Positions 35,199-44,901 of a stretch of DNA of 64,000 bases are shown here, in pieces. The notes beneath the pieces were generated by a model. That model did no database searches and was not told where the DNA came from. It worked only from the letters and a program-made list of their open reading frames with translations. How positions within the stretch are numbered: the first letter of the stretch is position 1; each line of letters begins with the position of its first letter. The stretch is from the NCBI RefSeq assembly GCF_014640615.1, contig NZ_BMHH01000008.1:1-64000 (forward strand). Reading direction: 5' to 3'. The stretch is from Paramesorhizobium endophyticum. Lineage in GTDB: Bacteria > Pseudomonadota > Alphaproteobacteria > Rhizobiales > Rhizobiaceae. The translations under genes and the position numbers were made by a program.

Positions 35199-36067
35199 CA
35201 GGTCTCTCCTTGCTTTGGCGCCTTGAAGGCGAGATTGTAGAGCAATAGCAGTGCGACGTTCGTCAGAATGGTCAGCACCATGGCGATCGTCAGCGAATAC
35301 GAGATGTCAAAATTGGTAAAGGCGGAGATGTAGCCATAGAGATTGAGAGTCTCGGTTGAGAGAGCCGGACCGCCGCGCGTCATGATGTAGAAAATGTCGA
35401 AAGCCTTGACGCTGTCGATCGCGCGGATCAGCGCAACCACCAGCAGCGCGCGCTTTAACGCCGGCAAGGTGATGTACCAGAGCACCTGCCATTCCTTTGC
35501 TCCATCGACACGGGCGGCGTTTTGCGGGTCACCCGGCAAGGATTCGAGGGAGGCCATGGTCAAGAGCACGACAAAGGGCGTCCATTGCCAGATGTCGGCC
35601 ATCAGGAGCGAAAAAAGCGCGACGTTCGGATTTCCGAGCCAGTCCACGGGACCGAGGCCGATGGTGGAGAGCAGGTAATTCATCATACCGTTGGACGGGT
35701 CGAGCAGGAAGCGCCAGGTGAGGCCCACGACAACCGGCGTCATGACGATCGGCACGAGCAGGATGCCGCGCACGATACGCTTGCCGAAAAACTCCCGGTC
35801 CACGAGCAACGAAATTGCAAGGCCCAGCGCCACCTCGATGGCGGTCGCTGCGACCGTGAACAGCACGGTGCGGCCGAGCGCGTTGATTGCGCGGGCGTCG
35901 AAGAGTAGCCGGATATAGTTGTCCAGGCCAATGAAGCTCTCCCGCCCCGGACGCAGCAGGCTGATATTATGCAACGTCAGCCATAGTACATAGGTGGTCA
36001 GGATGACCGATATCGTTCCAAACAGAAGGATGACCGGTCGATAAAAATAGGTTGTCGTATCCCTCAT
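35198..36067 (-). CDS. Sugar ABC transporter permease, MalF type
   Basis: This 289-residue inner-membrane protein has six hydrophobic segments, a GLDNYIRLLFD motif, TVLFTVAATAIEVALGLAISLLVD and the EAA loop PQNAARVDGAKEWQVLWYITLPALK. ATG 36067 is chosen because it follows GGGGGAG at 8 bases; in-frame starts further upstream at 36112 and TTG 36127 overlap the hairpin or the binding-protein stop and have no site. Confidence 0.9.
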   Translation of the reverse strand: MRDTTTYFYRPVILLFGTISVILTTYVLWLTLHNISLLRPGRESFIGLDNYIRLLFDARAINALGRTVLFTVAATAIEVALGLAISLLVDREFFGKRIVRGILLVPIVMTPVVVGLTWRFLLDPSNGMMNYLLSTIGLGPVDWLGNPNVALFSLLMADIWQWTPFVVLLTMASLESLPGDPQNAARVDGAKEWQVLWYITLPALKRALLVVALIRAIDSVKAFDIFYIMTRGGPALSTETLNLYGYISAFTNFDISYSLTIAMVLTILTNVALLLLYNLAFKAPKQGET

Positions 36068-36088
36068 CGCGCCACTCCCCCGCAAGCT

Positions 36089-36116
36089 GGCCATGCCCGG
36101 CAGACCGGACATGGCC
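36089..36116 (-). promoter_or_regulatory. Hairpin between sugar-binding-protein and MalF-type genes
   Basis: A 12-bp inverted repeat (GGCCATGCCCGG against CCGGACATGGCC, one mismatch) with a 4-base loop lies just after the binding-protein stop. Its compact loop makes it a strong RNA hairpin, placed to stabilise the upstream message or to lower read-through into the permease genes. Confidence 0.65.
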
Positions 36117-36123
36117 TGTTTTC

Positions 36124-37419
36124 TCAACGGCTCAACGCGGCGTCGTTCGCCGCACTGGCTTCGGCGAGTGCATCCTTTGCCGTGGCAGAGCCCGCCAGCA
36201 CCTTCGAGACGGCGATGCCGGTATTGTTGATGATCTCGTTGGCAGCCTCAACGGTTGGCAGATATTGTGGGTTGCCAATGTTTATCGAGGCCAGCATGGC
36301 ATCCTTAAAGGCGCCGTAGCGCTTGTTGAACGCTTCGGAATTCAGCGCCGCAAGCGAAGTCACGCCGGAATTGGGCGCAATGCCGAAAGACTTGATCTGC
36401 TGCTCCTTAGCCGTCGCCCACGAGGCAAAGAGCCAGGCCGCTTCCTTGTGCTGGGACGCAGACGAAACATAGAAACTGTGAACCGCGAGCGAGGAAGAAC
36501 CGCCTTTCAACTTGTCGGTCTCGACCGGCACCGGCACGTAGCCCACCTTGCCGACAACAGAGGATATGGACGGATCTTCATTGAACGCGCCGTTCACGGT
36601 GGCGTCCATTGTCATGCCCGCCTTCCCCTGCTGGAAAAGAACGCGGTTCTCTTCCCATCCGAAGTTCGCGACGCCGACCGGACCATAGTTGCGCAATACA
36701 TTCGCGAAAGCGTCAAGCGAAGCGGCAGCCTCCTCGGAACCAAGCGCTGACTTGCCGTCCTTGGTGATGAATTCTCCGCCGTATCCCCACAGCCATCCCG
36801 CCCAGACATAGACGTTCTGGATCCCCTGCGCGCCACGCATGGTGATGCCGGCGATTTCCCCATTCGACTTTTCCTTGATGGTTTTCGCCGCGGCGGTCAC
36901 ATCGGAGAAGCTCTTTGGAGGAGCGATGCCGAACTGCTCAAAGAGATCCTTCCGATACATCAGGAAGGTGCTTTCGCCATAGACTGGCAGGCCATAGAGT
37001 TTGCCGTCAACGATGTTCGTGTTGAGGTAGCCGGGTACAAAGTCCGTCTTGTCGTAGTTGGTCGCGAACCTGCTCGCCAGTTCGTCGAGCGGCGCGATAT
37101 AGCCGGCTTTCACGAAACCCGGAATGTAGATAATGTTGTTTTGGACAACGTCATAGCGGCCGGAGCCCGAGGAAAATTCCAACAGCATTTTGGCAGTGAT
37201 GTCGGATTCCGGCACCACTTCAAGTTCGACTTCGATGCCGGTTGCCTTGGTGAACTCTGGCAAGAGCGCCTGAATACCGTCGGTGGTTGGATGACCTTCC
37301 ATCAAAACGGCAAGGTGGGTTCCCTTGTAGGGCTGGGACGACGCATCCTGTGCGAAGGCCGGCACCGCCACGGACGAGGACAGTGCAAGCGTAAGAGCAA
37401 TAAAGTGACGTCTGTTCAT
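36124..37419 (-). CDS. Sugar ABC transporter substrate-binding protein (family 1)
   Basis: This 431-residue periplasmic protein has a signal peptide (MNRRHFIALTLALSSSVAVPAFAQ, cleavage near residue 24). The SBP family 1 features are LLPEFTKATGIEVELEVVPESDI, YDVVQNNIIYIPGFVKAGYI, GLPVYGESTFLMYRKDLFEQFGIAPP and AWLFASWATA. The start at 37419 has AAGGGGAA upstream. In the operon with NanE, NanK and NagA functions, its ligand is probably an N-acetylated amino sugar such as ManNAc or a glycan containing it. The ligand itself cannot be read from sequence. Confidence 0.92.
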   Translation of the reverse strand: MNRRHFIALTLALSSSVAVPAFAQDASSQPYKGTHLAVLMEGHPTTDGIQALLPEFTKATGIEVELEVVPESDITAKMLLEFSSGSGRYDVVQNNIIYIPGFVKAGYIAPLDELASRFATNYDKTDFVPGYLNTNIVDGKLYGLPVYGESTFLMYRKDLFEQFGIAPPKSFSDVTAAAKTIKEKSNGEIAGITMRGAQGIQNVYVWAGWLWGYGGEFITKDGKSALGSEEAAASLDAFANVLRNYGPVGVANFGWEENRVLFQQGKAGMTMDATVNGAFNEDPSISSVVGKVGYVPVPVETDKLKGGSSSLAVHSFYVSSASQHKEAAWLFASWATAKEQQIKSFGIAPNSGVTSLAALNSEAFNKRYGAFKDAMLASINIGNPQYLPTVEAANEIINNTGIAVSKVLAGSATAKDALAEASAANDAALSR

Positions 37420-37521
37420 GTCATTCCCCTTTTTCTGGTTGTCGCTCGTCAACGAGCCGTCAGTCGCACTTCGCAGCGCGAAGACGCGCTGTATCCCTTT
37501 GAATTTCTCACGCGTTCGTCG

Positions 37522-38535
37522 TCAGAACCGCTGCACCTCGCCCGTATCGGCCGAACGCACCAGCGCCTGCGTTAATTCAAGCGAAAGCAGCGCCTCTTCG
37601 CCGGTTGCCACTTGGCAGTCAGCGCCGCCGATCCATTCGAGGACACCTGAAAGCTGGAGACGCAGGTCGCCGCCGACCTTGCCGCCGATTTCGGGCCAAT
37701 GTTGCGTGTCGATCTCACGCGACGCCTGGTTGTCGGCAAAATAGAGACCGCTGTCGCCGCACTGCACCTCAAAGGAGCCTTCCGTGCCGATCATTTCGAG
37801 GCGCGCATCGATCATGTGCCGGGCGCCGGCCGGCAGGGACCAGGCGCTTTCGAAGGTCACCACCGTGCCTCCCGAGAAGCGGACGACGCCCGCGATCGTA
37901 TCCTGCGTGCCCATCTCACCAAGCAGGATCTCGGTCTGCTGCGCATAGGCAGTGACCGGCGTCTGTCCCTTCAACATCCAAAGCACCATATCGACGTCGT
38001 GCACGGTGACGTGCATGGCGAGCGGCAGCGTGCCGGCATAACGTTTCGGCCCCTCGGTGCGGGCGCTGTTGCGTCGGGCATAGACATGGATCGGCGTACC
38101 AATCTTGCCGGTTTCGATGAGTTCGCGTGCCTTGTAGTAGCGCGGATCGAAGCGCAAGAGATAACCGACACCGAGTTTCACCCCGGTCGCCTTGCAGGCC
38201 GCCACGATCTTGCGCCCATCCTCGATCGTCGAGGCGATGGGCTTTTCGATGAAGAGGTTTATGCCCTTGGCAGCGATCGCCAGCGCGGGTTCGAGGTGGA
38301 GATGGTCCGGCGTGCAGATACTGACCAGGTCCGGCGTCTCGGCCGCCAGCAGATCTTCATGCGAACCGTAGACGCGCACGTCGCCGCCAAGCCGATCGGC
38401 CAACTCCTGCGCCCTGGCCATATCCCGGTCGACCACCGCGATCAGTTTCGCCCGCGGATCGCTTGCGAAGATCGAGGCGTGCATCGAGCCCATGAAGCCG
38501 GCGCCGATAACGGCCACTTTTGCTGTCCTGATCAT
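37522..38535 (-). CDS. Gfo/Idh/MocA-family NAD(P)-dependent dehydrogenase
   Basis: This 337-residue oxidoreductase has the Rossmann motif VAVIGAGFMGSMHASIF, an acidic NAD-selective strand end (AVVDRD), CTPDHLHLEPALAIAAKG and the family hallmark EKPIAST with the catalytic Lys, then GVGYLLRFDPRY. It probably oxidises or epimerises a sugar delivered by the transporter. The start at 38535 has TTGGAGGATGG upstream. It is encoded between nanE and the binding-protein gene; its substrate is unknown and it is not part of the standard ManNAc route. Confidence 0.9.
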   Translation of the reverse strand: MIRTAKVAVIGAGFMGSMHASIFASDPRAKLIAVVDRDMARAQELADRLGGDVRVYGSHEDLLAAETPDLVSICTPDHLHLEPALAIAAKGINLFIEKPIASTIEDGRKIVAACKATGVKLGVGYLLRFDPRYYKARELIETGKIGTPIHVYARRNSARTEGPKRYAGTLPLAMHVTVHDVDMVLWMLKGQTPVTAYAQQTEILLGEMGTQDTIAGVVRFSGGTVVTFESAWSLPAGARHMIDARLEMIGTEGSFEVQCGDSGLYFADNQASREIDTQHWPEIGGKVGGDLRLQLSGVLEWIGGADCQVATGEEALLSLELTQALVRSADTGEVQRF

Positions 38536-38551
38536 TCCATCCTCCAAAATC

Positions 38552-39226
38552 TCAGCGCTGCCCATCGGCAATCGCGTCAGCAAACCGTTTGGCAATTTCA
38601 TCGGGGCGCGTGATCGCCGAGCCGACGACGACGAAGGCCGCGCCGAGTTCCAAGGCGCGCCGAGCCTGCGATGGCTCCCAGATCCGTCCCTCCGCGACAA
38701 AGGGGATGCCCGCCTCTGCAAGACTGCGCATCAGCGCGAAGTCCGGCGCCGGGGCGCCGACCGTATAAGGCGTGTAACCCGACAGCGTGGTGCCGACGAA
38801 ATCCGCGCCCGCGGCGATGGCCTGCCGGGCTTCGTCCAGCGTACTGATATCGGCCATGCTAATTTTCCCGAGCCGGGCGATTTCCAATACGATATCCGCG
38901 ACGGGTACCGGGCGCGGCCGATCCGTGGCATCGAAGGCGATGATATCGGCGCCTGCCGCCGCGAGGCTGCGCACATCCTCCAGCGAAGGGGTGATATAGA
39001 CGTCGGAGCCTGACTGGGCGATTTTGGTGATGCCGATGATCGGCAGATTGATGGCACTCCGCACCGTCTGAACGTTGCGCACGCCCTCTATTCTAACACC
39101 TTGCGCGCCGCCCAGAACGACCGCGCGGGCCAGCGCCACAATATGCTCGGTCGCATGAAGCGGGCTCGTTTCTGCAGCCTGGCAGGAGACGATGAGCCTT
39201 CCCCGCAAAATTTCCATGATGTCCAT
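38552..39226 (-). CDS. nanE: N-acetylmannosamine-6-phosphate 2-epimerase
   Basis: This 224-residue TIM-barrel enzyme converts ManNAc-6-P to GlcNAc-6-P. It shows the NanE features LRGRLIVSCQA, GAQGVRIEGVRNVQTVR, LPIIGITKIAQSGSDVYITP with the catalytic Lys, IIAFDATDRPRP, ADISTLDEARQA, GTTLSGYT and FVAEGRIWEPSQARRALELGA with the catalytic Glu. GGGAG precedes the start. It is the first gene of the amino-sugar operon, right after an RpiR-type operator-like palindrome. No nanA (sialic acid lyase) is seen in the window. Confidence 0.93.
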   Translation of the reverse strand: MDIMEILRGRLIVSCQAAETSPLHATEHIVALARAVVLGGAQGVRIEGVRNVQTVRSAINLPIIGITKIAQSGSDVYITPSLEDVRSLAAAGADIIAFDATDRPRPVPVADIVLEIARLGKISMADISTLDEARQAIAAGADFVGTTLSGYTPYTVGAPAPDFALMRSLAEAGIPFVAEGRIWEPSQARRALELGAAFVVVGSAITRPDEIAKRFADAIADGQR

Positions 39227-39296
39227 AAACGCCGCATCTCCCTGAATGATGCGACATTAATCTCTATGTAGAAAATCGTCAAACATTTTTTTTATC

Positions 39297-39311
39297 TGAA
39301 GTTTATCTTCA
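39297..39311. promoter_or_regulatory. Palindrome before nanE, probable RpiR operator
   Basis: TGAAGTTTATCTTCA is an inverted repeat (TGAAG/CTTCA) in the 95-base gap between the rpiR-type gene and nanE, close to a run of eight T. A very similar element, TTGGAGTTTTTCTCCAA, occurs at 44647 before the second sugar-ABC operon. RpiR regulators often bind GAA-N-TTC type palindromes. Confidence 0.55.
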
Positions 39312-39321
39312 AAAACATCCT

Positions 39322-40161
39322 TCAGAGGTTCCGATCGCTGACGCTCTGCGCGGTATCCTTGATGATCTTCAGGCGCGAAGGGTCCAACTTGGTTATCGTG
39401 TTCGCCAGCGCATCCACGATCAGGAGTTGGCTGATCTTCGATGGAAAGGCTCCACCTGTCAGCGGCGTTTCAGGAGACGATGCTAGGAGTTTGAAGTTGC
39501 ATATTGCAGCAAGGGGACTTTTGGTTCGGTTGGTTATCCCGACCACCCGGGCCCCGCGGCCGTGTGCGTTCTCCGCGACCCGCAGGGTATCGATCGTCGA
39601 ACCCGAACTGGAGACGAGGATGTAAATATCCTCGGGCGAGGCCGTTGCCGATGCCATGGTTGCGAGATGCGCATCGCGAGGGATGTGTGCCGGAATGCCA
39701 AGGCGAGCGAGTTTGTATTCCAGATATTGGGCCGTGATGGCCGACGCAGCCACGCCAAAGATCTCAACGTGACGCGCGGAAAGCAGCAGCGACGAAACCT
39801 GCTCGATCGCTTGACGATCAAGCAGCCGCTCGGTTTCCGCAAGAGCCGTGCGCGCCGTGTCGACGAGCTCCTGAACGATATCGCCAGGTGATGGAGGGGA
39901 CGCGGGGTGTTCGAGTGTCGCCAGTTCATGTGCCAGGGCCAGCTTGAAATTCTGGAAGCCAGAATATCCGAGCTCGCGGCAGAACCGGATCACACTGGCA
40001 TCTGACGATTCCGCCTCGTCGGCCAGTTCCGTAATACTCTTGTATAGGACAGACTGAGGGTCTGCCAGGACGAAGGCTGCCACCCGTTCAAGAGCACGAG
40101 TCATGGTGGGCGCGTGCGATCGAATACGCGCAATGAGCGGGGGTTGGGTATGTACGTCCAC
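39322..40161 (-). CDS. RpiR-family transcriptional regulator
   Basis: This 279-residue regulator has an N-terminal RpiR HTH (LADEAESSDASVIRFCRELGYSGFQNFKLALAHEL, about 45-80) and a C-terminal SIS sugar-phosphate sensing domain (HVEIFGVAASAITAQYLEYKL; ILVSSSGSTIDTLRVAENAHGRGARVVGITN). The start is GTG at 40161 with AGGGA upstream. It lies between two sugar operons on the same strand, downstream of the second ABC system and upstream of nanE. It probably senses an amino-sugar phosphate such as ManNAc-6-P or GlcNAc-6-P, as NanR-type RpiR proteins do. Confidence 0.9.
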   Translation of the reverse strand: MDVHTQPPLIARIRSHAPTMTRALERVAAFVLADPQSVLYKSITELADEAESSDASVIRFCRELGYSGFQNFKLALAHELATLEHPASPPSPGDIVQELVDTARTALAETERLLDRQAIEQVSSLLLSARHVEIFGVAASAITAQYLEYKLARLGIPAHIPRDAHLATMASATASPEDIYILVSSSGSTIDTLRVAENAHGRGARVVGITNRTKSPLAAICNFKLLASSPETPLTGGAFPSKISQLLIVDALANTITKLDPSRLKIIKDTAQSVSDRNL

Positions 40162-40338
40162 GTGATTTTCCCTACAATGCTTCTGATCGTGCCTGCTGCA
40201 TATGCGCCCCCTACTCGCAATAAATCAATTATTGTCTGTCCGGCGGGTTCTGCCCCAGGCGCAACAATGCAAGGACCCGTTTATAAGGCGCGTCAGTGTA
40301 GATGCCGCCAGTTTCTTCCCCGCCGACTGCGACGTCCT

Positions 40339-41343
40339 TTAAGCGAGAGCGTTTCCTTCTGGGTCGAACCTGTGAATGAAACTCTCCATCGGGGAAAGAC
40401 CGATCATGTCTCCGACTCTCGTGGCGGCGGATCCCGGGGCTCGCACAACCAACGAGCCTGTGGCATCCGACGCAACATGCACATGAGCCTCGGCGCCGAG
40501 ATTTTCGACTATTTCGACCTTTGCCTGCCACAGGCCGGTGCCATTCTCGACAATCCGAAAATGCTCGGGTCTTATGCCAATTGTCGCAGCACCAAGCTTG
40601 GCGGCGAGTTCGCCCTCGATCCGATTCATGCGCGGCGCGCCGATGAACTCGGCGACGAACAGGTTCGCAGGTCGCTCGTAAAGCGCTTGCGGTGTCCCGA
40701 CCTGCTCGATTTTTCCGTGATTCAACACGACGATCCGGTCGGCCATAGTCATGGCTTCAACCTGATCATGCGTGACGTAGATCATGGTGCTTTTCAATTG
40801 CTGGTGCAGCTTCATGATTTCCAGACGCATGTTGCCGCGCAATGCCGCATCCAGATTGGAGAGCGGCTCATCGAACAGGAAGGCTGTTGGATTGCGTACG
40901 ATGGCGCGACCGATGGCCACTCGCTGCCGCTGACCACCTGAAAGCTGGGCCGGTCGGCGATCGAGAAAGGGCGTCAGACTCAAGATGCGTGCGGCATCCT
41001 CGATCTTGCCGGAGATCGATAACTTGCTTTCGCCAGCCATCTCGAGTGGAAAGGCCATATTCTGGCGCACGGTCATGTGCGGGTAGAGTGCATAGGATTG
41101 GAAAACCATGGCAAGGCCGCGGTCGCCACAGGCCATCGTCGTCACATCCCTGCCCTCGATGCGGATACGACCGCCACTGCTTTCTTCCAGGCCAGCGATC
41201 AGCCTCAGCAGGGTCGATTTTCCACTACCGGAAGGGCCGACAAAAACAACGAATTCACCCGTGCCGATCTCCAGGTCGAGAGGGGGGATGACGGTGATTG
41301 GGCCGAAGGCCTTGCTGATGCCTTCGAGTTCGATCTGAGCCAT
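40339..41343 (-). CDS. Sugar ABC transporter ATP-binding protein, UgpC/MalK type (second system)
   Basis: This 334-residue ATPase has Walker [10 protein letters not shown], the Q-loop [11 protein letters not shown], signature LSGGQRQR, Walker [17 protein letters not shown] and a somewhat short C-terminal regulatory domain ([11 protein letters not shown]). The start at 41343 follows TTGGAG; the longer frame falls in the permease gene. It ends the second sugar-ABC operon and is followed, after 177 bases, by the rpiR-type gene. Confidence 0.93.
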   Translation of the reverse strand: MAQIELEGISKAFGPITVIPPLDLEIGTGEFVVFVGPSGSGKSTLLRLIAGLEESSGGRIRIEGRDVTTMACGDRGLAMVFQSYALYPHMTVRQNMAFPLEMAGESKLSISGKIEDAARILSLTPFLDRRPAQLSGGQRQRVAIGRAIVRNPTAFLFDEPLSNLDAALRGNMRLEIMKLHQQLKSTMIYVTHDQVEAMTMADRIVVLNHGKIEQVGTPQALYERPANLFVAEFIGAPRMNRIEGELAAKLGAATIGIRPEHFRIVENGTGLWQAKVEIVENLGAEAHVHVASDATGSLVVRAPGSAATRVGDMIGLSPMESFIHRFDPEGNALA

Positions 41344-41372
41344 GGTCACTCCAATAAGTTCGTGCGTCCGAC

Positions 41373-42191
41373 TCAGCCCTTGACCGCGCCGGCGGTCATG
41401 GATCCGGTCAATTGTCTGTAGATGATCATCCCGAGGGCGGCTGGCGGCAGTGCGCCGAGGATCATGACGGCCGACGCAATGCCCCACTGGACGCCTCCGC
41501 CGCTTGCGGAAAAGAAGAAGGATGCGCCGACAGTCACAGGTACGGCTGTCCGCGTCGTCAGCATTAGGCCGAAGAGGTATTCGTTCCAGGCAGTGATGAA
41601 GCCAAAGATGAAGGCCGTGACGATCGCCGGGCGGATGACCGGCCGGACGATGCGTCTGAGAATGACCAAGGCTCCGGCGCGATCCATGCGCGCGGCCTCG
41701 TCGATTTCCGCAGGCATGTCGGCGATGGCATTCACCATCATCATCAAGGTGAGAGGCAGATTGACGATGATCAGGATCAGGCCAAGCCCCAGACGGGTAT
41801 CGAGCAGGCCGACGAATTGAAACATCATATAGAGTGGGATCGCAAAGACGACGAGCGGCACGACGCGAAGATTTGCGACCAGCGGCAGCAGAATCGTGCG
41901 CCCCGCCTGCATGCGCACGATAGCGTAGGCGGCCGGCAGCGTCAGAATCAAGGCCAATAAGGCGCCGATAAGAGCCACCACCGTACTGTTGAAGAGATAG
42001 GCGTAAATGTTGAACCGACTGGTGTCGGTCAAAACCTTTGCGTAATTCGCGAGCGTCGGTGCTTGGATGAGAAGGCCTGGGTTCATGGCGATCTCCCGGG
42101 CGCTCTTGAACGAGGTGATCAGCGTGACGACCACCGGAAAGTTCATCGCGAAGGCGGCAATGGCGAAGATGCTCCAGCGCAGCACTCTCAT
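41373..42191 (-). CDS. Sugar ABC transporter permease, MalG type (second system)
   Basis: This 272-residue inner-membrane protein has six hydrophobic segments, [18 protein letters not shown] after the first, the EAA loop [26 protein letters not shown] and a MalG-like C-terminus [15 protein letters not shown]. It overlaps the MalF-type gene by ATGA. It forms the channel with the 42188 protein. Confidence 0.92.
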   Translation of the reverse strand: MRVLRWSIFAIAAFAMNFPVVVTLITSFKSAREIAMNPGLLIQAPTLANYAKVLTDTSRFNIYAYLFNSTVVALIGALLALILTLPAAYAIVRMQAGRTILLPLVANLRVVPLVVFAIPLYMMFQFVGLLDTRLGLGLILIIVNLPLTLMMMVNAIADMPAEIDEAARMDRAGALVILRRIVRPVIRPAIVTAFIFGFITAWNEYLFGLMLTTRTAVPVTVGASFFFSASGGGVQWGIASAVMILGALPPAALGMIIYRQLTGSMTAGAVKG

Positions 42192-43072
42192 GTGGCGACC
42201 CTCCGGCTTTGTAACCGCGACCTCAACAGGGCGCCCCCATACAGGGTAGCGAGCGAGGCGATGAACAGCAGAACGGAAGCCGCGACGGCCTGACCGATTT
42301 GGCCGCCCTTGAAGAAAGCCTGGTAGATGTAGATCGACAGCGACGTCGTGGAGCCCCCAGCCCCCGCGCCGGTGAGTGCAAAAACGTTGTCGAAGACACG
42401 GAAGCCGTCAATGAAGCGGATGCCGAGCGCGATGGCGATCGTCGCCTTCATCATCGGCAACTCGATGCGCAAGAGGACCTGCCATGCTTTTGCGCGGTCC
42501 ATCGCCGCCGCCTCACGGATATCCGATGGAATAGAGATATAGGCGACGTGGAACAGCAGGAAAGCAAAGGGCGTCCACTGCAGGACTTCGACCACGACGA
42601 GCGTCCAAAAGGCATTGTTGGCGTCGAGAAAAGCCGGGCTCGTTCCGAACCACAGCGTCATATAGTAGGGTAACGGACCAACGAATTCGTGCAGTACGAG
42701 GCGGTACATCAGACCCACCATCGACGGCGCCACCATCATCGGCAGCATCAAGACCGCCATCGTCCAGCCATGGCGGCTGACGATGGGCGACAGGAAGACC
42801 GCAAGCGCCAGACCGAGCGCGCATTCGGTGACGGCCGTCAGCAGCCCAAAGCGAAGCGAGAACCAGCACGCGGCCCAGAATTCCGGATCGGCGGTGACCT
42901 GCCAAAAGTTACGTAAGCCTGCGATCTGAGGCGCGCGCATCGTCTGGAAAGTCACGTCGGAAAGCGAATAGACGATGTTGACCAGGGCCGGAAAGCTCAG
43001 GAAAACAAGCATAAAGGCGACCAGCGGCGCCAGGAGGAGTCGACCTTCCGCCTTCCTGGAAATGTTGCGCAT
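42188..43072 (-). CDS. Sugar ABC transporter permease, MalF type (second system)
   Basis: This 294-residue inner-membrane protein has six hydrophobic segments, [30 protein letters not shown], and the EAA loop [28 protein letters not shown] 43072 is chosen since GGGAG lies about 7 bases before it; ATG 43087 upstream has no site. Confidence 0.9.
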   Translation of the reverse strand: MRNISRKAEGRLLLAPLVAFMLVFLSFPALVNIVYSLSDVTFQTMRAPQIAGLRNFWQVTADPEFWAACWFSLRFGLLTAVTECALGLALAVFLSPIVSRHGWTMAVLMLPMMVAPSMVGLMYRLVLHEFVGPLPYYMTLWFGTSPAFLDANNAFWTLVVVEVLQWTPFAFLLFHVAYISIPSDIREAAAMDRAKAWQVLLRIELPMMKATIAIALGIRFIDGFRVFDNVFALTGAGAGGSTTSLSIYIYQAFFKGGQIGQAVAASVLLFIASLATLYGGALLRSRLQSRRVAT

Positions 43073-43093
43073 GTTTGCTCCCAGCATGAGGGG

Positions 43094-43117
43094 TGCCCGG
43101 GCCAAGGGACCCGGGCA
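43094..43117 (-). promoter_or_regulatory. Hairpin between second sugar-binding-protein and MalF-type genes
   Basis: A perfect 8-bp inverted repeat TGCCCGGG / CCCGGGCA with an 8-base loop lies within 12 bases of the binding-protein stop. Its position repeats what is seen after five other binding-protein genes in the window. Confidence 0.62.
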
Positions 43118-43128
43118 TCGCTCCATGA

Positions 43129-44460
43129 CTATTTCAACAAGTCGGTCATGCCTTTTACGGTGGCTGAAAGGGCCTCATCCAAGCTCTTCTGACCAGCCCA
43201 GTAGGCCGTGAATTCCTTGGCCTGCGTCTCGTAGACGGAAAGCGCATTAGCTGAGGTGGCGCCGTTCATGACGTAGCCGTAGCTTCCAGCGAAGGTGCCA
43301 AGCTTGACGAGGTCCGGCCGTTCTGACGCAATTTTTTCGACCACCGATGGCGAAAGCGCTGGGGACCCGCCTGCCTTGGCATAGATCAGCACCGCGTCTT
43401 CCGAAGCAAGCCATTTGAGGAAGCGGATCGCTCCCTTTTTGTGCTTGGAGTTCTTGTTTAGCCCCAGGCCCAAGCCATGAATATGGTCTTTTCGACCGTC
43501 AGGTCCGCTTGGAGGCGCTACCATCTGCGTTACTTCGGCCACGGCCGGGGCAGTCTCCACATTTGTCAGTTCGCTTGCCGCGGCGTTCCATTGAAGCGCG
43601 GTGGCGACCTGGCCGGAAGTCCACGCAGCATTGGTTTCGGGGTATTCATAGCTCAGTGAGTCCTTCGGCGTCGCACCAGCGTCATAGAGCTTCTTATAGA
43701 GCTCCAGTCCGGTGCGGTAGGCAGAAGAGTCTACGGTAACTTTGCCAGATGCGTCCCTCCAGTCGCCACCGTAAGAGCGCGGCAGCGACTGGAACACCAT
43801 CATGTTGAAAACCAGGTTTTTCATCTGCAGCACGGTGCCATATCGGACCGGGCTTTCGGGATTGACCGATTTGCTGAAATAGAGTGCCGTAGCGGCCCAA
43901 TCATCCCACGTCCAGGCATCGGGATCCTTAGGCTGCAGGCTTTTGCCGAGAAACTTTTGGGCGATCTCCGCGTATTTTGCTTTGGCGGCGCTGTCGGACA
44001 TCAGTTTGTCGATGAGGTCTTTGCGATAATACATGAAATGCAGCGAAAGGTCGGTCGGCACTCCGTACTGCTTGCCGTCGAACTGCATAGTCTCGAGGAT
44101 CGGTTTTTCGAAGACGTTCTCGGCATCGAGTCCCAGATCAAGCGGCTCCATGAATGGGGCATATCGCCCGATTGAATAGGTCGCGATCAAGTTGATGTCG
44201 AATGCGTCCGAACCCGCCGCGAGATCAGCCTGCAATTTGTCGTAGAAGCCATCGCGATTGAAGAATAGAAGCTCGATCTTGTCGTCATCGGCGGTGCCGG
44301 GAAGCGTGTTATAAGCATCAGCCGCCGCACGCAGAGCAGTTTCCTCAGAACCACCAGGCCAGCCAAGCACGGTAACTTCTGCCCAGGCAACATTCGACGC
44401 ACCGGCCGTTGCGAGAAGTAACACCGCACCAGCAGCTAAAAGTCGCGGCATTTTCGTCAT
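43129..44460 (-). CDS. Sugar ABC transporter substrate-binding protein (second system)
   Basis: This 443-residue periplasmic protein has a signal peptide (MTKMPRLLAAGAVLLLATAGASNVAWA, cleavage near residue 27) and SBP family 1 features: FYDKLQADLAAGSDAFDINLIATYSIGRYA, YGVPTDLSLHFMYYRKDLID, AWTWDDWAATALYFSK and AIRFLKWLASEDAVLIYAKAGGSPALS. AAGGGGGA precedes ATG 44460; residues upstream of this are not supported. It heads the second sugar operon, under an RpiR-type operator at 44647. The ligand is unknown but may be an oligosaccharide, given the large binding protein. Confidence 0.92.
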   Translation of the reverse strand: MTKMPRLLAAGAVLLLATAGASNVAWAEVTVLGWPGGSEETALRAAADAYNTLPGTADDDKIELLFFNRDGFYDKLQADLAAGSDAFDINLIATYSIGRYAPFMEPLDLGLDAENVFEKPILETMQFDGKQYGVPTDLSLHFMYYRKDLIDKLMSDSAAKAKYAEIAQKFLGKSLQPKDPDAWTWDDWAATALYFSKSVNPESPVRYGTVLQMKNLVFNMMVFQSLPRSYGGDWRDASGKVTVDSSAYRTGLELYKKLYDAGATPKDSLSYEYPETNAAWTSGQVATALQWNAAASELTNVETAPAVAEVTQMVAPPSGPDGRKDHIHGLGLGLNKNSKHKKGAIRFLKWLASEDAVLIYAKAGGSPALSPSVVEKIASERPDLVKLGTFAGSYGYVMNGATSANALSVYETQAKEFTAYWAGQKSLDEALSATVKGMTDLLK

Positions 44461-44901
44461 GATGTTTGTCCCCCTTTTTATATGTGATTGATACTTACCC
44501 GAATGTGCCGACCGCGTGACTGGGTGAGCCGAACTGCATATCGAACAAGACCTGCTCAAAGCCAAAGCATGTCCATCTCCTGACGCTCGCAGCTCATTAT
44601 TGTGAGCCTAATCGACATGGCGATAAGCGTCAATATTTTATTTCTCTTGGAGTTTTTCTCCAAAACTGTCCGCAAGGCGTTCTTCAAGCGTCTCAATGGG
44701 CTCCATACCCGTGAATCCGTATGAGGTGATAGGTCATAGTGAGATGATGCAGCCTTAGCCGGTCGTGCAACGTATCCTGCATCGCCGGTATCGTCTGTTG
44801 CTCGTCTGAGACACTTGCCAGTCAGCTAACGGAGAAGCTCCCATTGGCGGCCTGAAATACTTGGCCCTGCTATACCGTGTCGGCGCGAATCCCAGCCGAT
44901 G
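44461..44901. other. Upstream region of second sugar operon
   Basis: This gap of about 440 bases contains the promoter zone of the 43129 operon. The palindrome TTGGAGTTTTTCTCCAA at 44647-44663 is annotated separately. No credible gene is seen; short frames have no ribosome-binding site or recognisable features. Confidence 0.4.
44647..44663. promoter_or_regulatory. Palindrome before second sugar operon, probable RpiR operator
   Basis: TTGGAG-TTTTT-CTCCAA is a perfect 6-bp inverted repeat in the upstream region of the binding-protein gene. It closely resembles the TGAAGTTTATCTTCA element before nanE in arm sequence, T-rich centre and spacing, which suggests that the same RpiR protein controls both operons. 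Confidence 0.55.

Noticed and set aside
39285-39295. Run of eight T as a rho-independent terminator of rpiR
   Set aside because: No GC-rich stem precedes it on the minus strand in the right orientation; it more likely belongs to the nanE promoter region.
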